A stretch of 64,000 bases of DNA from Streptomyces roseirectus (lineage in GTDB: Bacteria > Actinomycetota > Actinomycetes > Streptomycetales > Streptomycetaceae). Shown here piece by piece: positions 27,513 to 36,563 of the stretch. The position numbers and the translations under genes are program-made. The notes beneath the pieces were generated by a model. It worked only from the letters and a program-made list of their open reading frames with translations. It had not been told where the DNA came from and did not search any database. Position 1 is the first letter of the stretch. Every line of letters begins with the position of its first letter. The DNA is taken from NCBI RefSeq assembly GCF_014489635.1, contig NZ_CP060828.1, forward strand, positions 2,704,001-2,768,000, given 5' to 3'.

Positions 27513-30500
27513 TCAGCGCAGCCGCTGCGAGATCACCTTCGACACCCCGTCGCCCTGCATCGACACCCCGTACAGCGCGTCGGCGACCTCCATCGTCCGC
27601 TTCTGGTGCGTGATGACGATCAGCTGCGACGACTCCTGCAACTCCTGCATGATCCGGATCAGCCGCTGGAGGTTCGTGTCGTCGAGCGCCGCCTCCACCT
27701 CGTCCATCACGTAGAACGGGCTCGGCCGCGCCTTGAAGATCGACACCAGCAGGGCGACGGCCGTCAGCGACCGCTCCCCGCCCGACAGCAGCGACAGCCG
27801 CTTCACCTTCTTGCCGGGCGGGCGCGCCTCGACGTCCACACCCGTCGTCAGCATGTTGTCCGGGTCCGTCAAGACCAGCCGGCCCTCACCGCCGGGGAAC
27901 AGCCGGCCGAAGACGCCCTCGAACTCCCGCGCCGTGTCCCGGTACGCCTCGCTGAACACCTGCTCGACGCGCTCGTCCACCTCCTTCACGACCTGGAGGA
28001 GGTCCGTGCGCGTCTTCTTCAGGTCCTCAAGCTGCTCGCTCAGGAACTTGTGACGCTCCTCCAGCGCCGCGAACTCCTCCAGGGCGAGCGGGTTCACCTT
28101 GCCGAGCTGCTGGTACGCCCGCTCGGCCGCCTTCAGCCGCTTCTCCTGCTCCGCACGGACGAACGGAACGGGCCGCGGCTCCTCCTCCGGCTCCTCACCG
28201 TCCACCGACGGCGACGGGGGGACGAGCTGATGGGGGCCGTACTCCTCGACCAGGCCCGCCGGCTCCACCCCCAGCTCCTCCAACGCCTTCGTCTCGACCT
28301 GCTCGATCCGCATCCGCTTCTCGGCGCCCAGCACCTCGCCCCGGTGCACGGAGTCGGTCAGCTTGTCCAACTCGCCCTTGAGTTCCCGGCCGACGGTCCG
28401 CTCCGCCGCCAACTCCTGTTCCCGCGCCGCCTTCTCGGCCTCGGCCTCCGCGCGGTCGGCCTCCGCCGCGCGGACGGACTCCTCCACGCAGGCCAGGAGT
28501 TGGCGCGCGCCGGACGCCACCGCGCCCGCGACGTCCGCCTCGTACTTCAGACGGCGCTCGCGCTGCTCCGCCCTTGCCCTCGCGTCGCGCTCCGCCCTCG
28601 CCGCGCGGTCCAGTGAATCCGCCCTGCCCGCAAGGGCCTTGACGCGTTCCTCGTGCGTGCGGGCCTGGAGGCGGGCCTCCATCTCCGTCTGCCGCGCGTT
28701 CGCGCCGTCCGCTGCGAGGCGGTCGCGGGTGGCGGTGTCGGGTTCCTCCTCCACCGGCAACTCCTCGGCGACGGCTAGGCGTTCGGCCAGGATCTCCACT
28801 TCCTCCATCGCCTTGTCGAGGGCTTCCTGTGCGCGGGCCGCTGCCGCGGTGGCGCGTTCCGCCTCGCCTGCGGCGCCTCTCGACTGGCCTGCCAGGCGGC
28901 CGAGTTGCTGGGCGACGGTGGACTTCTCCTTGGTCGCGGTGCGTTGGCGGTCGGCGACTTCTTCGAGGCGGGCTGCGCATGCGGTGCGGTGTTGCCGGGC
29001 GGCCTCCTGTTGTGCGGTCAACTCCTCGCAGGTGGCGGCCAGTTCTTCCAGCTCCGCTGCGGCTTCGTCCACGGATGCCTGGACTTCGAGGAGGCTGGGG
29101 GCGCCGGCGGAGCCGCCGTGGGCGAGGTGGGCTGAGAGGAGGTCGCCTTCGGTGGTGACTGCGGTCAAGTGGGGGTGGGTGCGGATGAGTTGTTCGGCGG
29201 CGTCGAGGGTGTCGACTACGACGGTGTTGTGGAGGAGGTGGTGGATTGCGGGGAGGAGGTCGGAGGGGGCGCGGACGAAGGTGGCAGCGAGAGGAGCATT
29301 GGCGGGTACGGGTGCATCGTGGTTGCTCGCGCAGTTCCCCGCGCCCCTAAAAACCTCTCCTCCCGCCAGTAGAAGAGTTGCCCTTCCTCCGTCCTGCTTC
29401 CTCAGCAACCTGATCGCCTCCGCCGCCGCCCCCGGCCCCCTCACGGCCACCGCGTCCGCCGCCGCGCCGAACGCCGCTGCCAGTGCGACCTCGTAGCCCG
29501 GTGTGATCGTCAACAGCTCTGCCGCTGGCCCCAATACACCCGTCAGCCTGTCCTGTGCCGCCAGCAGTATCCCCGTGCCGTCCTTGCGGCGGAGCCCCAG
29601 CGACAGCGCTTCGTGTCTCGCCTTCGTCGCCGCCCGGCGGCGCTCGACCACCGTGACCGCCTCGCGCGCCGCGCTCAACGCGGCCTCTGCCTCGGAGAGT
29701 TCGCGTTTCGCCGCCGCGTGGGCCTCGGCCAGCTCGGCGTCGTCCGCGTCGAGGCCGTCCACCTCCGCTTTCAGCGCCTCGTACTCCTCCTGAGCGGTGG
29801 CTGCCCTCTCGACCGCCTCGTCGCGGGACGCGGTGAGGCGGTCGATCTCGGACTGGGCCGAACTCGCGCGGGAGCGGGCCGCGTTGACCTGGCCGGAGAG
29901 GCGGGCCAGGCCCTCGCGGCGGTCGGCGATGGCGCGGGCGGCGTCCCGGAGGCGGCGTTCCTCGGCGGCCAGTTCGCGTTCGAGGTCGGCGCGGTGGGCG
30001 ACCGTGTCCTCCAGAGCGCGTTCGGCGGCGTCGAGGGCGGCTTCCAGTTCGGCTTCCTGTTCCCGGACCCGGGCCGCTTCGCGTTCCAGGTCCTCGGGGT
30101 CGCGGCCCCGGCGTTCCTCGGCGGGCGCGGAGGTGGCGCTCTTCACGCGGGCGTCGGCGAGGGAGATGGTGCCCCGGACGCGTTCGGCGAGCTGGGAGAG
30201 TTCGTACCAGGTCTGCTGGGCGCGCTGGAGGCGCGGGGTGAGGCGGCGGACCTCGTCCTCCAGGTGGGCCTCGCGCTGGAGGGCCTTCTTGAGGTCCTGC
30301 TCGGCGGCTTCCTTGCGTTCCTTGAGGGCGGCCTCGTCGGCGATCTCGGTCTGGAGGGCGGCGCGCAGGCGCACGAGGTCGTCGGCGAGCAGCCGCAGCC
30401 GGGCGTCGCGCAGGTCGGCCTGGATGACGGCCGCGCGGCGGGCGACGGCGGCCTGGCGGCCGAGCGGCTTGAGCTGGCGGCGGAGTTCGTCGGTGAGGTC

Positions 30501-31076
30501 CTGGACGCGGGAGAGGTTGGCCTGCATCGCGTCGAGCTTGCGCAGCGCCTTCTCCTTGCGCTTGCGGTGCTTGAGGACCCCGGCCGCCTCCTCGATGAAC
30601 GCGCGGCGGCCCATGGGGTCGGCGTGCAGGACGGAGTCGAGCTGGCCCTGGCCGACGATGACGTGCATCTCGCGGCCGATGCCGGAGTCGCTGAGGAGTT
30701 CCTGGATGTCGAGGAGGCGGCAGGTGTCGCCGTTGATCTGGTACTCGCTGGAGCCGCCCCGGAACATGATCCGGGTGATCGTGACCTCGGCGTACTCGAT
30801 GGGCAGGGCGCCGTCGGAGTTGTCGATGGTGAGGGAGACCTCGGCGCGGCCGAGCGGTGGGCGCCCGGTGGTGCCAGCGAAGATGACGTCCTCCATCTTG
30901 CCGCCGCGCAGCGACTTCGCGCTGTGCTCGCCCATGACCCAGGTCAGCGCGTCGACGACGTTGGACTTGCCCGACCCGTTGGGCCCCACGACACAGGTGA
31001 TCCCCGGTTCGAACCGGAGCGTGGTCGCGGAGGCGAACGACTTGAACCCACGCAGGGTCAGGGCCTTGAGGTGCAC
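27513..31076 (-). CDS. smc: Chromosome segregation ATPase SMC
   Basis: The 1187-residue SMC. Walker A GPNGSGKSNVVDALTWVMGE begins at residue 31; long coiled coils flank a central hinge (about 510-670). The C-terminal signature LLSGGERSLTAVALL and Walker B/D-loop PFYVMDEVEAALDDTN are intact. It forms the condensin-like complex with ScpA/ScpB. Oddity: residues about 576-595 (FRGAGNCASNHD and following) are encoded by a copy of the dispersed repeat (29327-29348 core), adding a loop of about 20 residues in the hinge region. The frame stays open, so the protein is probably functional. Confidence 0.98.
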   Translation of the reverse strand: MHLKALTLRGFKSFASATTLRFEPGITCVVGPNGSGKSNVVDALTWVMGEHSAKSLRGGKMEDVIFAGTTGRPPLGRAEVSLTIDNSDGALPIEYAEVTITRIMFRGGSSEYQINGDTCRLLDIQELLSDSGIGREMHVIVGQGQLDSVLHADPMGRRAFIEEAAGVLKHRKRKEKALRKLDAMQANLSRVQDLTDELRRQLKPLGRQAAVARRAAVIQADLRDARLRLLADDLVRLRAALQTEIADEAALKERKEAAEQDLKKALQREAHLEDEVRRLTPRLQRAQQTWYELSQLAERVRGTISLADARVKSATSAPAEERRGRDPEDLEREAARVREQEAELEAALDAAERALEDTVAHRADLERELAAEERRLRDAARAIADRREGLARLSGQVNAARSRASSAQSEIDRLTASRDEAVERAATAQEEYEALKAEVDGLDADDAELAEAHAAAKRELSEAEAALSAAREAVTVVERRRAATKARHEALSLGLRRKDGTGILLAAQDRLTGVLGPAAELLTITPGYEVALAAAFGAAADAVAVRGPGAAAEAIRLLRKQDGGRATLLLAGGEVFRGAGNCASNHDAPVPANAPLAATFVRAPSDLLPAIHHLLHNTVVVDTLDAAEQLIRTHPHLTAVTTEGDLLSAHLAHGGSAGAPSLLEVQASVDEAAAELEELAATCEELTAQQEAARQHRTACAARLEEVADRQRTATKEKSTVAQQLGRLAGQSRGAAGEAERATAAAARAQEALDKAMEEVEILAERLAVAEELPVEEEPDTATRDRLAADGANARQTEMEARLQARTHEERVKALAGRADSLDRAARAERDARARAEQRERRLKYEADVAGAVASGARQLLACVEESVRAAEADRAEAEAEKAAREQELAAERTVGRELKGELDKLTDSVHRGEVLGAEKRMRIEQVETKALEELGVEPAGLVEEYGPHQLVPPSPSVDGEEPEEEPRPVPFVRAEQEKRLKAAERAYQQLGKVNPLALEEFAALEERHKFLSEQLEDLKKTRTDLLQVVKEVDERVEQVFSEAYRDTAREFEGVFGRLFPGGEGRLVLTDPDNMLTTGVDVEARPPGKKVKRLSLLSGGERSLTAVALLVSIFKARPSPFYVMDEVEAALDDTNLQRLIRIMQELQESSQLIVITHQKRTMEVADALYGVSMQGDGVSKVISQRLR
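29292..29351 (-). repeat. Dispersed Streptomyces repeat, copy 2 (inside smc)
   Basis: On the smc coding strand the repeat starts TTT-AGGGGCGCGGGGAACTGCGC-GA (core 29327-29348) and continues about 30 bases with clear similarity to the tail of copy 1. It is translated in frame, beginning at codon 577. Confidence 0.85.
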
Positions 31077-31188
31077 GCCGTCGGACTTTACCCGTCAGGG
31101 CCCGACGGTTTCGCTGTTGAACGCGGAGGGCACACCACACGTTAAGGAGAGGGGGAGGGGCGCGGAGAAGAGGGCGGGGAAAGAAAAG

Positions 31189-31210
31189 AAGGGACGCCGA
31201 AGCGTCCCTT
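31189..31210 (-). terminator. Rho-independent-type terminator after the small coiled-coil gene
   Basis: A 9-bp stem AAGGGACGC / GCGTCCCTT with a 4-base loop. On the minus strand it is followed by a T-rich run (TTCTTTTCTTT), which is unusually canonical for this genome. Confidence 0.8.
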
Positions 31211-31258
31211 GCAAATCTTTGACAACACAAGCGGTGCCGTGGAGCGGTGCTGCGGCGA

Positions 31259-31462
31259 TCAGGTGAGCGCAGGCTCCGGCTGGTGTGCGTCGATGCTCTC
31301 CATGATCCTGTCGTGAGAAGCGGCAGCCGTCAGCGCGTCGTTCTCGGCCTGGATCCGTCCGAGCTCGGATTCCAGATCCTGGACGCGCTGCTGGAGCCGT
31401 CGCATCTCGGCGAGGAGTCGCGGGTCGGAGCCGCCGACGTAACCGAGAAGCGCCTTTGCCAT
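31259..31462 (-). CDS. Small conserved coiled-coil protein
   Basis: A 67-residue protein, MAKALLGYVGGSDPRLLAEM at the start, with a predicted coiled coil in the middle (RRLQQRVQDLESELGRIQAE) and an acidic C-terminus. I recall very similar proteins in nearly all Streptomyces and relatives at this position between smc and acyP, but no function. A terminator follows and a plausible promoter lies 135-165 bases upstream, so it is a separate, well-expressed unit. It has no signal peptide or membrane segment. Confidence 0.85.
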   Translation of the reverse strand: MAKALLGYVGGSDPRLLAEMRRLQQRVQDLESELGRIQAENDALTAAASHDRIMESIDAHQPEPALT

Positions 31463-31829
31463 GACTGATGGTCCTCCACACTGAGTGACCGACCGAAACG
31501 GTGTGGGTCGTGAGGGATTCGCACCCGCTCCTGGGCAGGATCTAGTTGTTGCTGCCGTTCATCCATGCCAAACAGCTAGGTGCGCGGGGTTCCCTCAGAG
31601 TCTCACCAAAAAGTTTGACGGTCAACACGATCACGCCCCGTACGGAGCGGCGTCCGGGCCGCGCACCGCGGTGAGCGGCGGTGCTGCGGGCCTCGCGGAG
31701 CCCGGGGGCGTAGCGATCACACTTGGACGGGGAGCCTGCCAGAGCGCGCCCTTCTTGGCAACCACCTGCTTCTTTTCGTGGAACGGCCACCGGTCGCCGG
31801 GTTCCGCGCGGCGCCCGTGCCCGCCGGGC
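31463..31829. other. Intergenic region between small coiled-coil gene and acyP
   Basis: These 367 bases contain no supportable gene. They include the candidate promoter at 31597-31625, which overlaps an 11-base dyad TTGAC-G-GTCAA (31615-31625). The remainder shows no clear structure to my eye. Confidence 0.6.
31597..31625 (-). promoter_or_regulatory. Candidate promoter of the small coiled-coil gene
   Basis: On the minus strand TTGACC (31620-31625) is followed, after exactly 17 bases, by GACTCT (31597-31602). The -35 is near-consensus; the -10 keeps only the key A and final T. Confidence 0.35.
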
Positions 31830-32111
31830 TCAGCGGATCGCGAAGCCGTCGTACCCGCCCCGGGGTGTGTCCCAAATCTCGGTGACACCGTCCACGCGGC
31901 CGGGCGTGTCGGCTCCGGTCAGCCAGTCCAGCAGTCCTTCACAGTCGCCCCGGGTCCCCTCGGCGACGACCTGTACGCGTCCGTCGGCCAAATTGAGAGC
32001 AAAACCACTCAGCCCGCCGATCTCCAGCGCCTTGGCCCGCGTGAACCAGCGGAAACCCACGCCCTGTACGTGTCCGCGGACCCAGGCGACCAGTCGTGCA
32101 TCCTCACTCAT
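31830..32111 (-). CDS. acyP: Acylphosphatase
   Basis: A 93-residue acylphosphatase that hydrolyses the carboxyl-phosphate bond of acyl phosphates. The signature [20 protein letters not shown] holds the catalytic Arg, and [17 protein letters not shown] holds the catalytic Asn and the second family motif. The size is normal. It starts with ATG ([10 protein letters not shown]) and is transcribed toward the small coiled-coil gene, separated from it by 367 bases. Confidence 0.96.
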   Translation of the reverse strand: MSEDARLVAWVRGHVQGVGFRWFTRAKALEIGGLSGFALNLADGRVQVVAEGTRGDCEGLLDWLTGADTPGRVDGVTEIWDTPRGGYDGFAIR

Positions 32112-32293
32112 GAACGCAACCTAACCGGACGGATGTCGCTCAGGACACTTCCTCCACGGACGTCATGGGGTACCGTCCCCACCCGAACCAAACTCACCCG
32201 ATCGAGTGATTCAGGGCGACCGCGAGGAGTCAGCGACCAGAGGGCTCGGGGACCGCAGTGCTCAGGACGCCGCAGGACGAGGAAGGCCAGACC

Positions 32294-33313
32294 ATGGGAC
32301 GCCACCGACGCTCAGGCGCCGAGACGGGCCATACGCACGGCACCGAGCCCCACGCGGAGGAAACGGGGGGCCACACCCCCGGTATGGGCACCCCGCTCCC
32401 CGAGGCGTACGCGGACGCCAACGCGCGCAGCGCCGAGTACCTGTACGCGACGGAGACGGACACACCGCTCACCTCCGACGGATCCCGCCGACGCCGTAAG
32501 AAGAAGCCGGTGCGGACGGGGCTGCTCGGCGCCTCCGTGGCCGTCGCGCTCGGGGCCGTCGCCGTCACCTCGGGGCTGGTCCCGGGGCTGGAGAGCTACA
32601 AGCTCGGCGGGGACAGCGCGAGCGACACCGCCGGGGACCGTGCGGGCGTCTCGGACGCGCCGACCAACGCGGCGTCCGAGCAGGGCGGCGCGTCGGGCCG
32701 GGCGGACAGCGGGAGCGGGACGGCGCCGGGCGCGGGTCTGCCGTCGGCGGCACCGTCCGCCTCGCCGACGCCGTCCCAGGCGCCCCCGGTGAAGAAGGCG
32801 CCGGAGAAGAAGGCCGCCGAGGCGAAACCTTCCGCCAGCCCGTCGAAGGCGCCGGTGAAGGAGAAGGAGGCGCCCGCCGAGGTGCCCGCTCCGCGCAAGC
32901 CGGAGAGCGCGAAGGCGGCGTCGGCCGTGTCGTCGGAGGCGCAGGCGGCGGCTCAGGTGCTGGTGCTGGTCAACGAGGAGCGGGCGAAGGTCGGCTGCAG
33001 TCCCCTGGCGGCGAACAGCGCGCTCGCGGATCTCGCGCGGAAGTTCAGCGAGGACATGGCCGCACGCGGCTTCTTCGACCACACCGACCCGGACGGCAAG
33101 TCCCCCTGGGACCGCGCCGCCGCGGCCGGGGTCGGCGACCTCGCCGGCGAGAACATAGCCCGCGGGCAGGCGGACGCGGCCTCCGTGATGGAGGCGTGGA
33201 TGAACAGCCCCGGCCACAAGGCGAACATCCTGAACTGCGACTTCAAGACGCTGGGCGTCGGTGTGCACTTCGGTTCGGGCGGTCCGTGGTGGACGCAGGA
33301 CTTCGGGTACTGA
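32294..33313 (+). CDS. CAP/SCP-domain extracellular protein
   Basis: A 339-residue protein with a cytoplasmic basic N-terminus (RRRRKKKPVR), one membrane segment (about 74-97) that may be an uncleaved signal anchor, and a low-complexity Ala/Pro/Lys/Ser linker (about 100-215). A C-terminal CAP domain follows (from VLVLVNEERAKVGCSPLAAN to the end). CAP motifs HTDPDGKSPWDRAAAAG, GENIARGQ and WMNSPGHKANIL are intact. YkwD-like CAP proteins are widespread and poorly defined; a cell-wall location is likely. The ATG is preceded by GGAAGG. Confidence 0.88.
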   Translation: MGRHRRSGAETGHTHGTEPHAEETGGHTPGMGTPLPEAYADANARSAEYLYATETDTPLTSDGSRRRRKKKPVRTGLLGASVAVALGAVAVTSGLVPGLESYKLGGDSASDTAGDRAGVSDAPTNAASEQGGASGRADSGSGTAPGAGLPSAAPSASPTPSQAPPVKKAPEKKAAEAKPSASPSKAPVKEKEAPAEVPAPRKPESAKAASAVSSEAQAAAQVLVLVNEERAKVGCSPLAANSALADLARKFSEDMAARGFFDHTDPDGKSPWDRAAAAGVGDLAGENIARGQADAASVMEAWMNSPGHKANILNCDFKTLGVGVHFGSGGPWWTQDFGY

Positions 33314-33341
33314 GCCGTACGCATCCGGAACCCTCCGTTCA

Positions 33342-33373
33342 CTAACCAGCGGAAAGTGCAACCTGCCGGTTAG
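33342..33373 (+). promoter_or_regulatory. Inverted repeat upstream of HxlR gene
   Basis: CTAACC (33342-33347) and GGTTAG (33368-33373) form an inverted repeat 26-57 bases before the ATG, a plausible site for autoregulation by the HxlR protein. No divergent target gene is present. Confidence 0.4.
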
Positions 33374-33398
33374 CGCTGTTTTCCCTTACCCTTTCCCC

Positions 33399-33797
33399 AT
33401 GACCACCACCCCCGAGGCCCCCGCCCCAGATCTCCCGTTCAGCGTGTTCGCCCGCGCCTGTCCCTCCCGGACGACGCTCGAACACGTCACCGGACGCTGG
33501 GGCGGCCTGACCCTCGGGGCGCTCTACGAGGGCTCCCTCAGGTTCAACGAACTACGCCGACGAGTCGACGGCGTCAGCGAGAAAATGCTCTCCCAAACCC
33601 TGCACGCCCTGGAACGCGACGGCCTCATCCTCCGCGAGGCCCAGCCCACCAACCCCCCACGCGTCGACTACGAACTGACCCCCCTCGGCCGCCAGGTCGC
33701 CGAACACCTCCTCGCCCTCATCCACCTCGTCGAGGGCCACATGGACGAGGTGATGACCGCCCGCGCCCGCTACGACGAGACGCGTGGCGGCCGCTGA
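33399..33797 (+). CDS. HxlR-family winged-helix transcriptional regulator
   Basis: A 132-residue MarR-like regulator of the HxlR/DUF24 type. The motif GRWGGLTLGALYEGSLRFNE followed by LRRRVDGVSEKMLSQTLHAL is the winged helix, and RVDYELTPLGR is the family C-terminal strand. A single Cys (ARACPSR, near residue 23) is at the position often used for redox or aldehyde sensing in this family. The start is ATG (MTTTPEAPAP) with no clear ribosome site; the upstream TTACCCT suggests a possible leaderless message. The effector and targets are unknown. Confidence 0.88.
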   Translation: MTTTPEAPAPDLPFSVFARACPSRTTLEHVTGRWGGLTLGALYEGSLRFNELRRRVDGVSEKMLSQTLHALERDGLILREAQPTNPPRVDYELTPLGRQVAEHLLALIHLVEGHMDEVMTARARYDETRGGR

Positions 33798-33821
33798 CGG
33801 CTCGGGCGGAAGCAGCACGTC

Positions 33822-34679
33822 CTACGAAATACGCGGCGCCCGCTGGCACTTCGGGCAGAAGTAGCTCGACCTGTTCATCCACGCGCGCCGGGCCATCGGG
33901 GTCGTGCAGCGTTTGCAGGGCTCGCCCTCGCGGCCGTACGCGTCGAGGGAGCGGTCGAAGTAGCCGGACTCGCCGTTGACGTTGACGTAGAGGCTGTCGA
34001 AGCTGGTGCCGCCGACGGCGAGGGCGGCGTTCATCACGTCACGGGTGTGGCCGAGGAGCTCGGTGGTGCGGGGGCGGGTGAAGCCGGTGGTGGGGCGGTC
34101 GTAGTGCAGGCGGCTGCGCCAGAGCGCTTCGTCGGCGTAGATGTTGCCGACGCCGCTGATCAGGGACTGGTCCAGCAGCGCCCGTTTGATGGTGGTGCGC
34201 TTGCGGCGCAGGGCCTGGTGGAACGCCTCGTCGTCGAAGAGGGGGTCCAGGGGATCGCGGGCGATATGGCCGATGACGTCCGGGAGGCCGTCGTCCGTCG
34301 TGTCGTGGAGGGAGAGGCCGCCGAAGGTGCGCTGGTCGACGAAGCGGAGTTCCGTGCGTACGTCGTCCGCGAACCGGATCCGGATGCGCAGGTGCTTCTC
34401 GTCGGCCGCGTCCGGCGGCTGGACCAGGAGCTGGCCGCTCATGCCGAGGTGGGCGAGGATCGCCTGGCCGCTGTCGGCGAGCGGCAGCCACAGGTACTTG
34501 CCGCGGCGGGCCGGCGTGCCGATCCGGTGGCCCTTGAGGCGGTGGACGAAGTCGTCGGCGCCCGCGAGATGACGGCGGACCGCCCTGGGGTGCAGGACCT
34601 CCGCGTCGGCGACCGTACGGCCGGCGACCCAGCGCTCCAGACCCCGGCGGACGACCTCGACCTCGGGCAACTCGGGCAT
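33822..34679 (-). CDS. mutM: Formamidopyrimidine-DNA glycosylase
   Basis: A 285-residue MutM/Fpg that removes 8-oxoguanine and nicks the DNA. The catalytic N-terminal [20 protein letters not shown] (Pro2, Glu3), the conserved Lys in [10 protein letters not shown], the H2TH region [19 protein letters not shown] and the C-terminal zinc finger (CKRC...CPKC) are all intact. It is downstream of rnc on the same strand, 90 bases away. Confidence 0.98.
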   Translation of the reverse strand: MPELPEVEVVRRGLERWVAGRTVADAEVLHPRAVRRHLAGADDFVHRLKGHRIGTPARRGKYLWLPLADSGQAILAHLGMSGQLLVQPPDAADEKHLRIRIRFADDVRTELRFVDQRTFGGLSLHDTTDDGLPDVIGHIARDPLDPLFDDEAFHQALRRKRTTIKRALLDQSLISGVGNIYADEALWRSRLHYDRPTTGFTRPRTTELLGHTRDVMNAALAVGGTSFDSLYVNVNGESGYFDRSLDAYGREGEPCKRCTTPMARRAWMNRSSYFCPKCQRAPRIS

Positions 34680-34769
34680 GGCACTCCCCCGGAAGTGAGC
34701 CGAGCGCCCACCCCGGGTCGGGGCGGGCGCTCGGTCGGTTGTTCTCAGGCCGACCGGCAGGGGCCGGTC

Positions 34770-35558
34770 TTATGCGGAGGCGGACTCGGCGTCGGCGGTG
34801 GCTTCGGCAGCCGCCGCCTCTTCCTGTTTGATCCGTTCGTCCGCCGCGGCGCGGATCGCGCGCCACGCGGACTCGGCGGCTTGCTGCTCCGCCTCCTTCT
34901 TGCTGCGGCCGGTGCCGGTGCCGTACGAGACGCCTCCGACGCGGGCGGCAGCAGTGAAGGTCTTCTCGTGGTCGGGGCCGGTCTCCGTGACCAGGTACTC
35001 GGGGACCCCGAGCCCTTCGGTCGCGGTCAGCTCCTGGAGCGACGTCTTCCAGTCCAGGCCCGCGCCCAGGTTGGAGGACTTCTCGATCAGCGGGTCGAAC
35101 AGGCGGTGCACCAGTTCGGAGGCCGCGTCGAGGCCCTGGTCGAGATAGACCGCGCCGATCACCGCTTCAAGGGTGTCGGCGAGGATGGACGCCTTGTCCC
35201 GGCCGCCCGTGCCCTCTTCACCCCGGCCGAGCCGGATGAAGGAGCCGAGGTCGAGGCCACGACCGACTTCCGCCAGTGCGCGCGAGTTGACCACCGCCGC
35301 CCGGAGCTTGGCCAGCTGGCCCTCCGGCAGGTCGGGGTGGGTCGTGTAGAGCGTGTCGGTGACGACGAGGCCGAGCACGGAGTCCCCCAGGAACTCCAGC
35401 CGCTCGTTCGTCGGCAGACCGCCGTTCTCGTACGCGTAGGAACGGTGCGTCAGCGCACGCACCAGAAGGGCGGACTCGACGTGGTAGCCGAGCCGCCCTT
35501 CCAGAAGCGTGTGGGACGAGGCCGTGGTCTCCGCAGAGTTTTTCTTCGGCGTGGACAC
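34770..35558 (-). CDS. rnc: Ribonuclease III
   Basis: The 262-residue double-strand-specific RNase III (AbsB in S. coelicolor, a global regulator of antibiotic production). The signature [18 protein letters not shown] (residues 51-68) and the second acidic site [13 protein letters not shown] are intact. A C-terminal dsRNA-binding domain ([20 protein letters not shown] to [10 protein letters not shown]) is followed by an Ala/Glu tail. The GTG start (VSTPKKNS) is preceded by GAGAGG; another in-frame GTG lies 12 bases upstream. It sits 17 bases after rpmF, an arrangement common in actinobacteria. Confidence 0.97.
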   Translation of the reverse strand: MSTPKKNSAETTASSHTLLEGRLGYHVESALLVRALTHRSYAYENGGLPTNERLEFLGDSVLGLVVTDTLYTTHPDLPEGQLAKLRAAVVNSRALAEVGRGLDLGSFIRLGRGEEGTGGRDKASILADTLEAVIGAVYLDQGLDAASELVHRLFDPLIEKSSNLGAGLDWKTSLQELTATEGLGVPEYLVTETGPDHEKTFTAAARVGGVSYGTGTGRSKKEAEQQAAESAWRAIRAAADERIKQEEAAAAEATADAESASA

Positions 35559-35575
35559 AGTGCCTCTCACCAGCC

Positions 35576-35749
35576 TCAGACTTCGAGGACCTGGCGCTTG
35601 TTGTAGGTGCCGCAAGACGGGCACGCGATGTGCTGCAGCTTGGACTCGTGGCAGCGCTCGCACGCAACCAGGGTGGGGACCGCAGCCTTCCACTGCGACC
35701 GGCGGTGGCGCGTGTTGCTGCGCGACATCTTCCGCTTCGGAACAGCCAC
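35576..35749 (-). CDS. rpmF: 50S ribosomal protein L32
   Basis: The 57-residue ribosomal protein L32. It reads [20 protein letters not shown] at the start, and two Cys pairs (CERC and CPSC) form the zinc ribbon of the zinc-containing form. The GTG start has GGAG eight bases upstream and lies two bases after the stop of the DUF177 gene. The DUF177-rpmF-rnc order is highly conserved. Confidence 0.97.
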   Translation of the reverse strand: MAVPKRKMSRSNTRHRRSQWKAAVPTLVACERCHESKLQHIACPSCGTYNKRQVLEV

Positions 35750-35751
35750 GG

Positions 35752-36399
35752 CTACTTCTCCTGCTTCTCGTCGACGCCGGTTTCAGCGCCGCTGATCTCG
35801 TCCTTCTCGCTGTCCTTGCTGGATACAGCGAGTCCCTGCAATGCCGCCCAACGGATGTCGACGGCGTCATGGTGGTGGCCGGGTTCGTCCGTGAGCCGTA
35901 CTCCGCACTCGGAGCACAGGCCCTGGCAGTCTTCCTGGCACACCGGCTGCATCGGCAGTGCGAGCACCACCGCGTCACGCAGCACTGGTTCGAGGTCGAA
36001 CAGGCCGTCCTCGATGAAGAGCCTGTCCTCGTCGTCCTCGGCGTCGTCGTCGGGTTCCGCCTTCTTCGGGCGGCCCCGCTCATCGGCGTCAGGGTACGAG
36101 AACATCTCCTGGAAGTCCGCGTCGAGCTCCAGCTCGACCGGCTCCAGACACCTTACGCACTCCCCTTCGGCCTGTGCACGGGCGGTGCCTGTGACAAGCA
36201 CCCCTTCCATGACCGACTCCAGCCGGAGTTCCAGCTCCACCGGGGCGCCTTCCGGCACTCCGACGACTCCTTGGATGCCCAGATCCTTGGGGGCGTCGAT
36301 CTCACGGGTCAGGCGCTGGAGCGCGCCAGGACGCCGGCCCAGCTCGTGTGTGTCGAACACGAGAGGGTTGCGGTGGTCGAGGCGGGCGTTGGCGGCCAT
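35752..36399 (-). CDS. yceD: YceD/DUF177 family protein
   Basis: A 215-residue member of the DUF177 (YceD) family, which has been linked to 23S rRNA/large-subunit accumulation in plants and bacteria. Conserved motifs are [11 protein letters not shown] and the Cys cluster [15 protein letters not shown] near residue 165, likely a metal site. The protein is acidic ([10 protein letters not shown]). The start is ATG ([10 protein letters not shown]). It immediately precedes rpmF and is almost certainly co-transcribed with it. Confidence 0.9.
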   Translation of the reverse strand: MAANARLDHRNPLVFDTHELGRRPGALQRLTREIDAPKDLGIQGVVGVPEGAPVELELRLESVMEGVLVTGTARAQAEGECVRCLEPVELELDADFQEMFSYPDADERGRPKKAEPDDDAEDDEDRLFIEDGLFDLEPVLRDAVVLALPMQPVCQEDCQGLCSECGVRLTDEPGHHHDAVDIRWAALQGLAVSSKDSEKDEISGAETGVDEKQEK

Positions 36400-36563
36400 T
36401 CCTGGTTTCGATCTCTTCCGAGCTGAAGGGAACGCCGCCCGTCGGTGCTCCGGGGCAGCGTTGATCGCGGACGTACACGCGACCGAAGAGCCAGGATACT
36501 GGAGCTTTCGCCCACAGCCCAATCCGGGTTCGCGTGGGCCGTCCGGGTGAGCGGGCGCGCGGG

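Noticed and set aside
29292..29351. The repeat in smc as a frameshift or pseudogene mark
   Set aside because: The frame is continuous through it and all downstream SMC motifs, including the C-terminal ATPase half, are intact.
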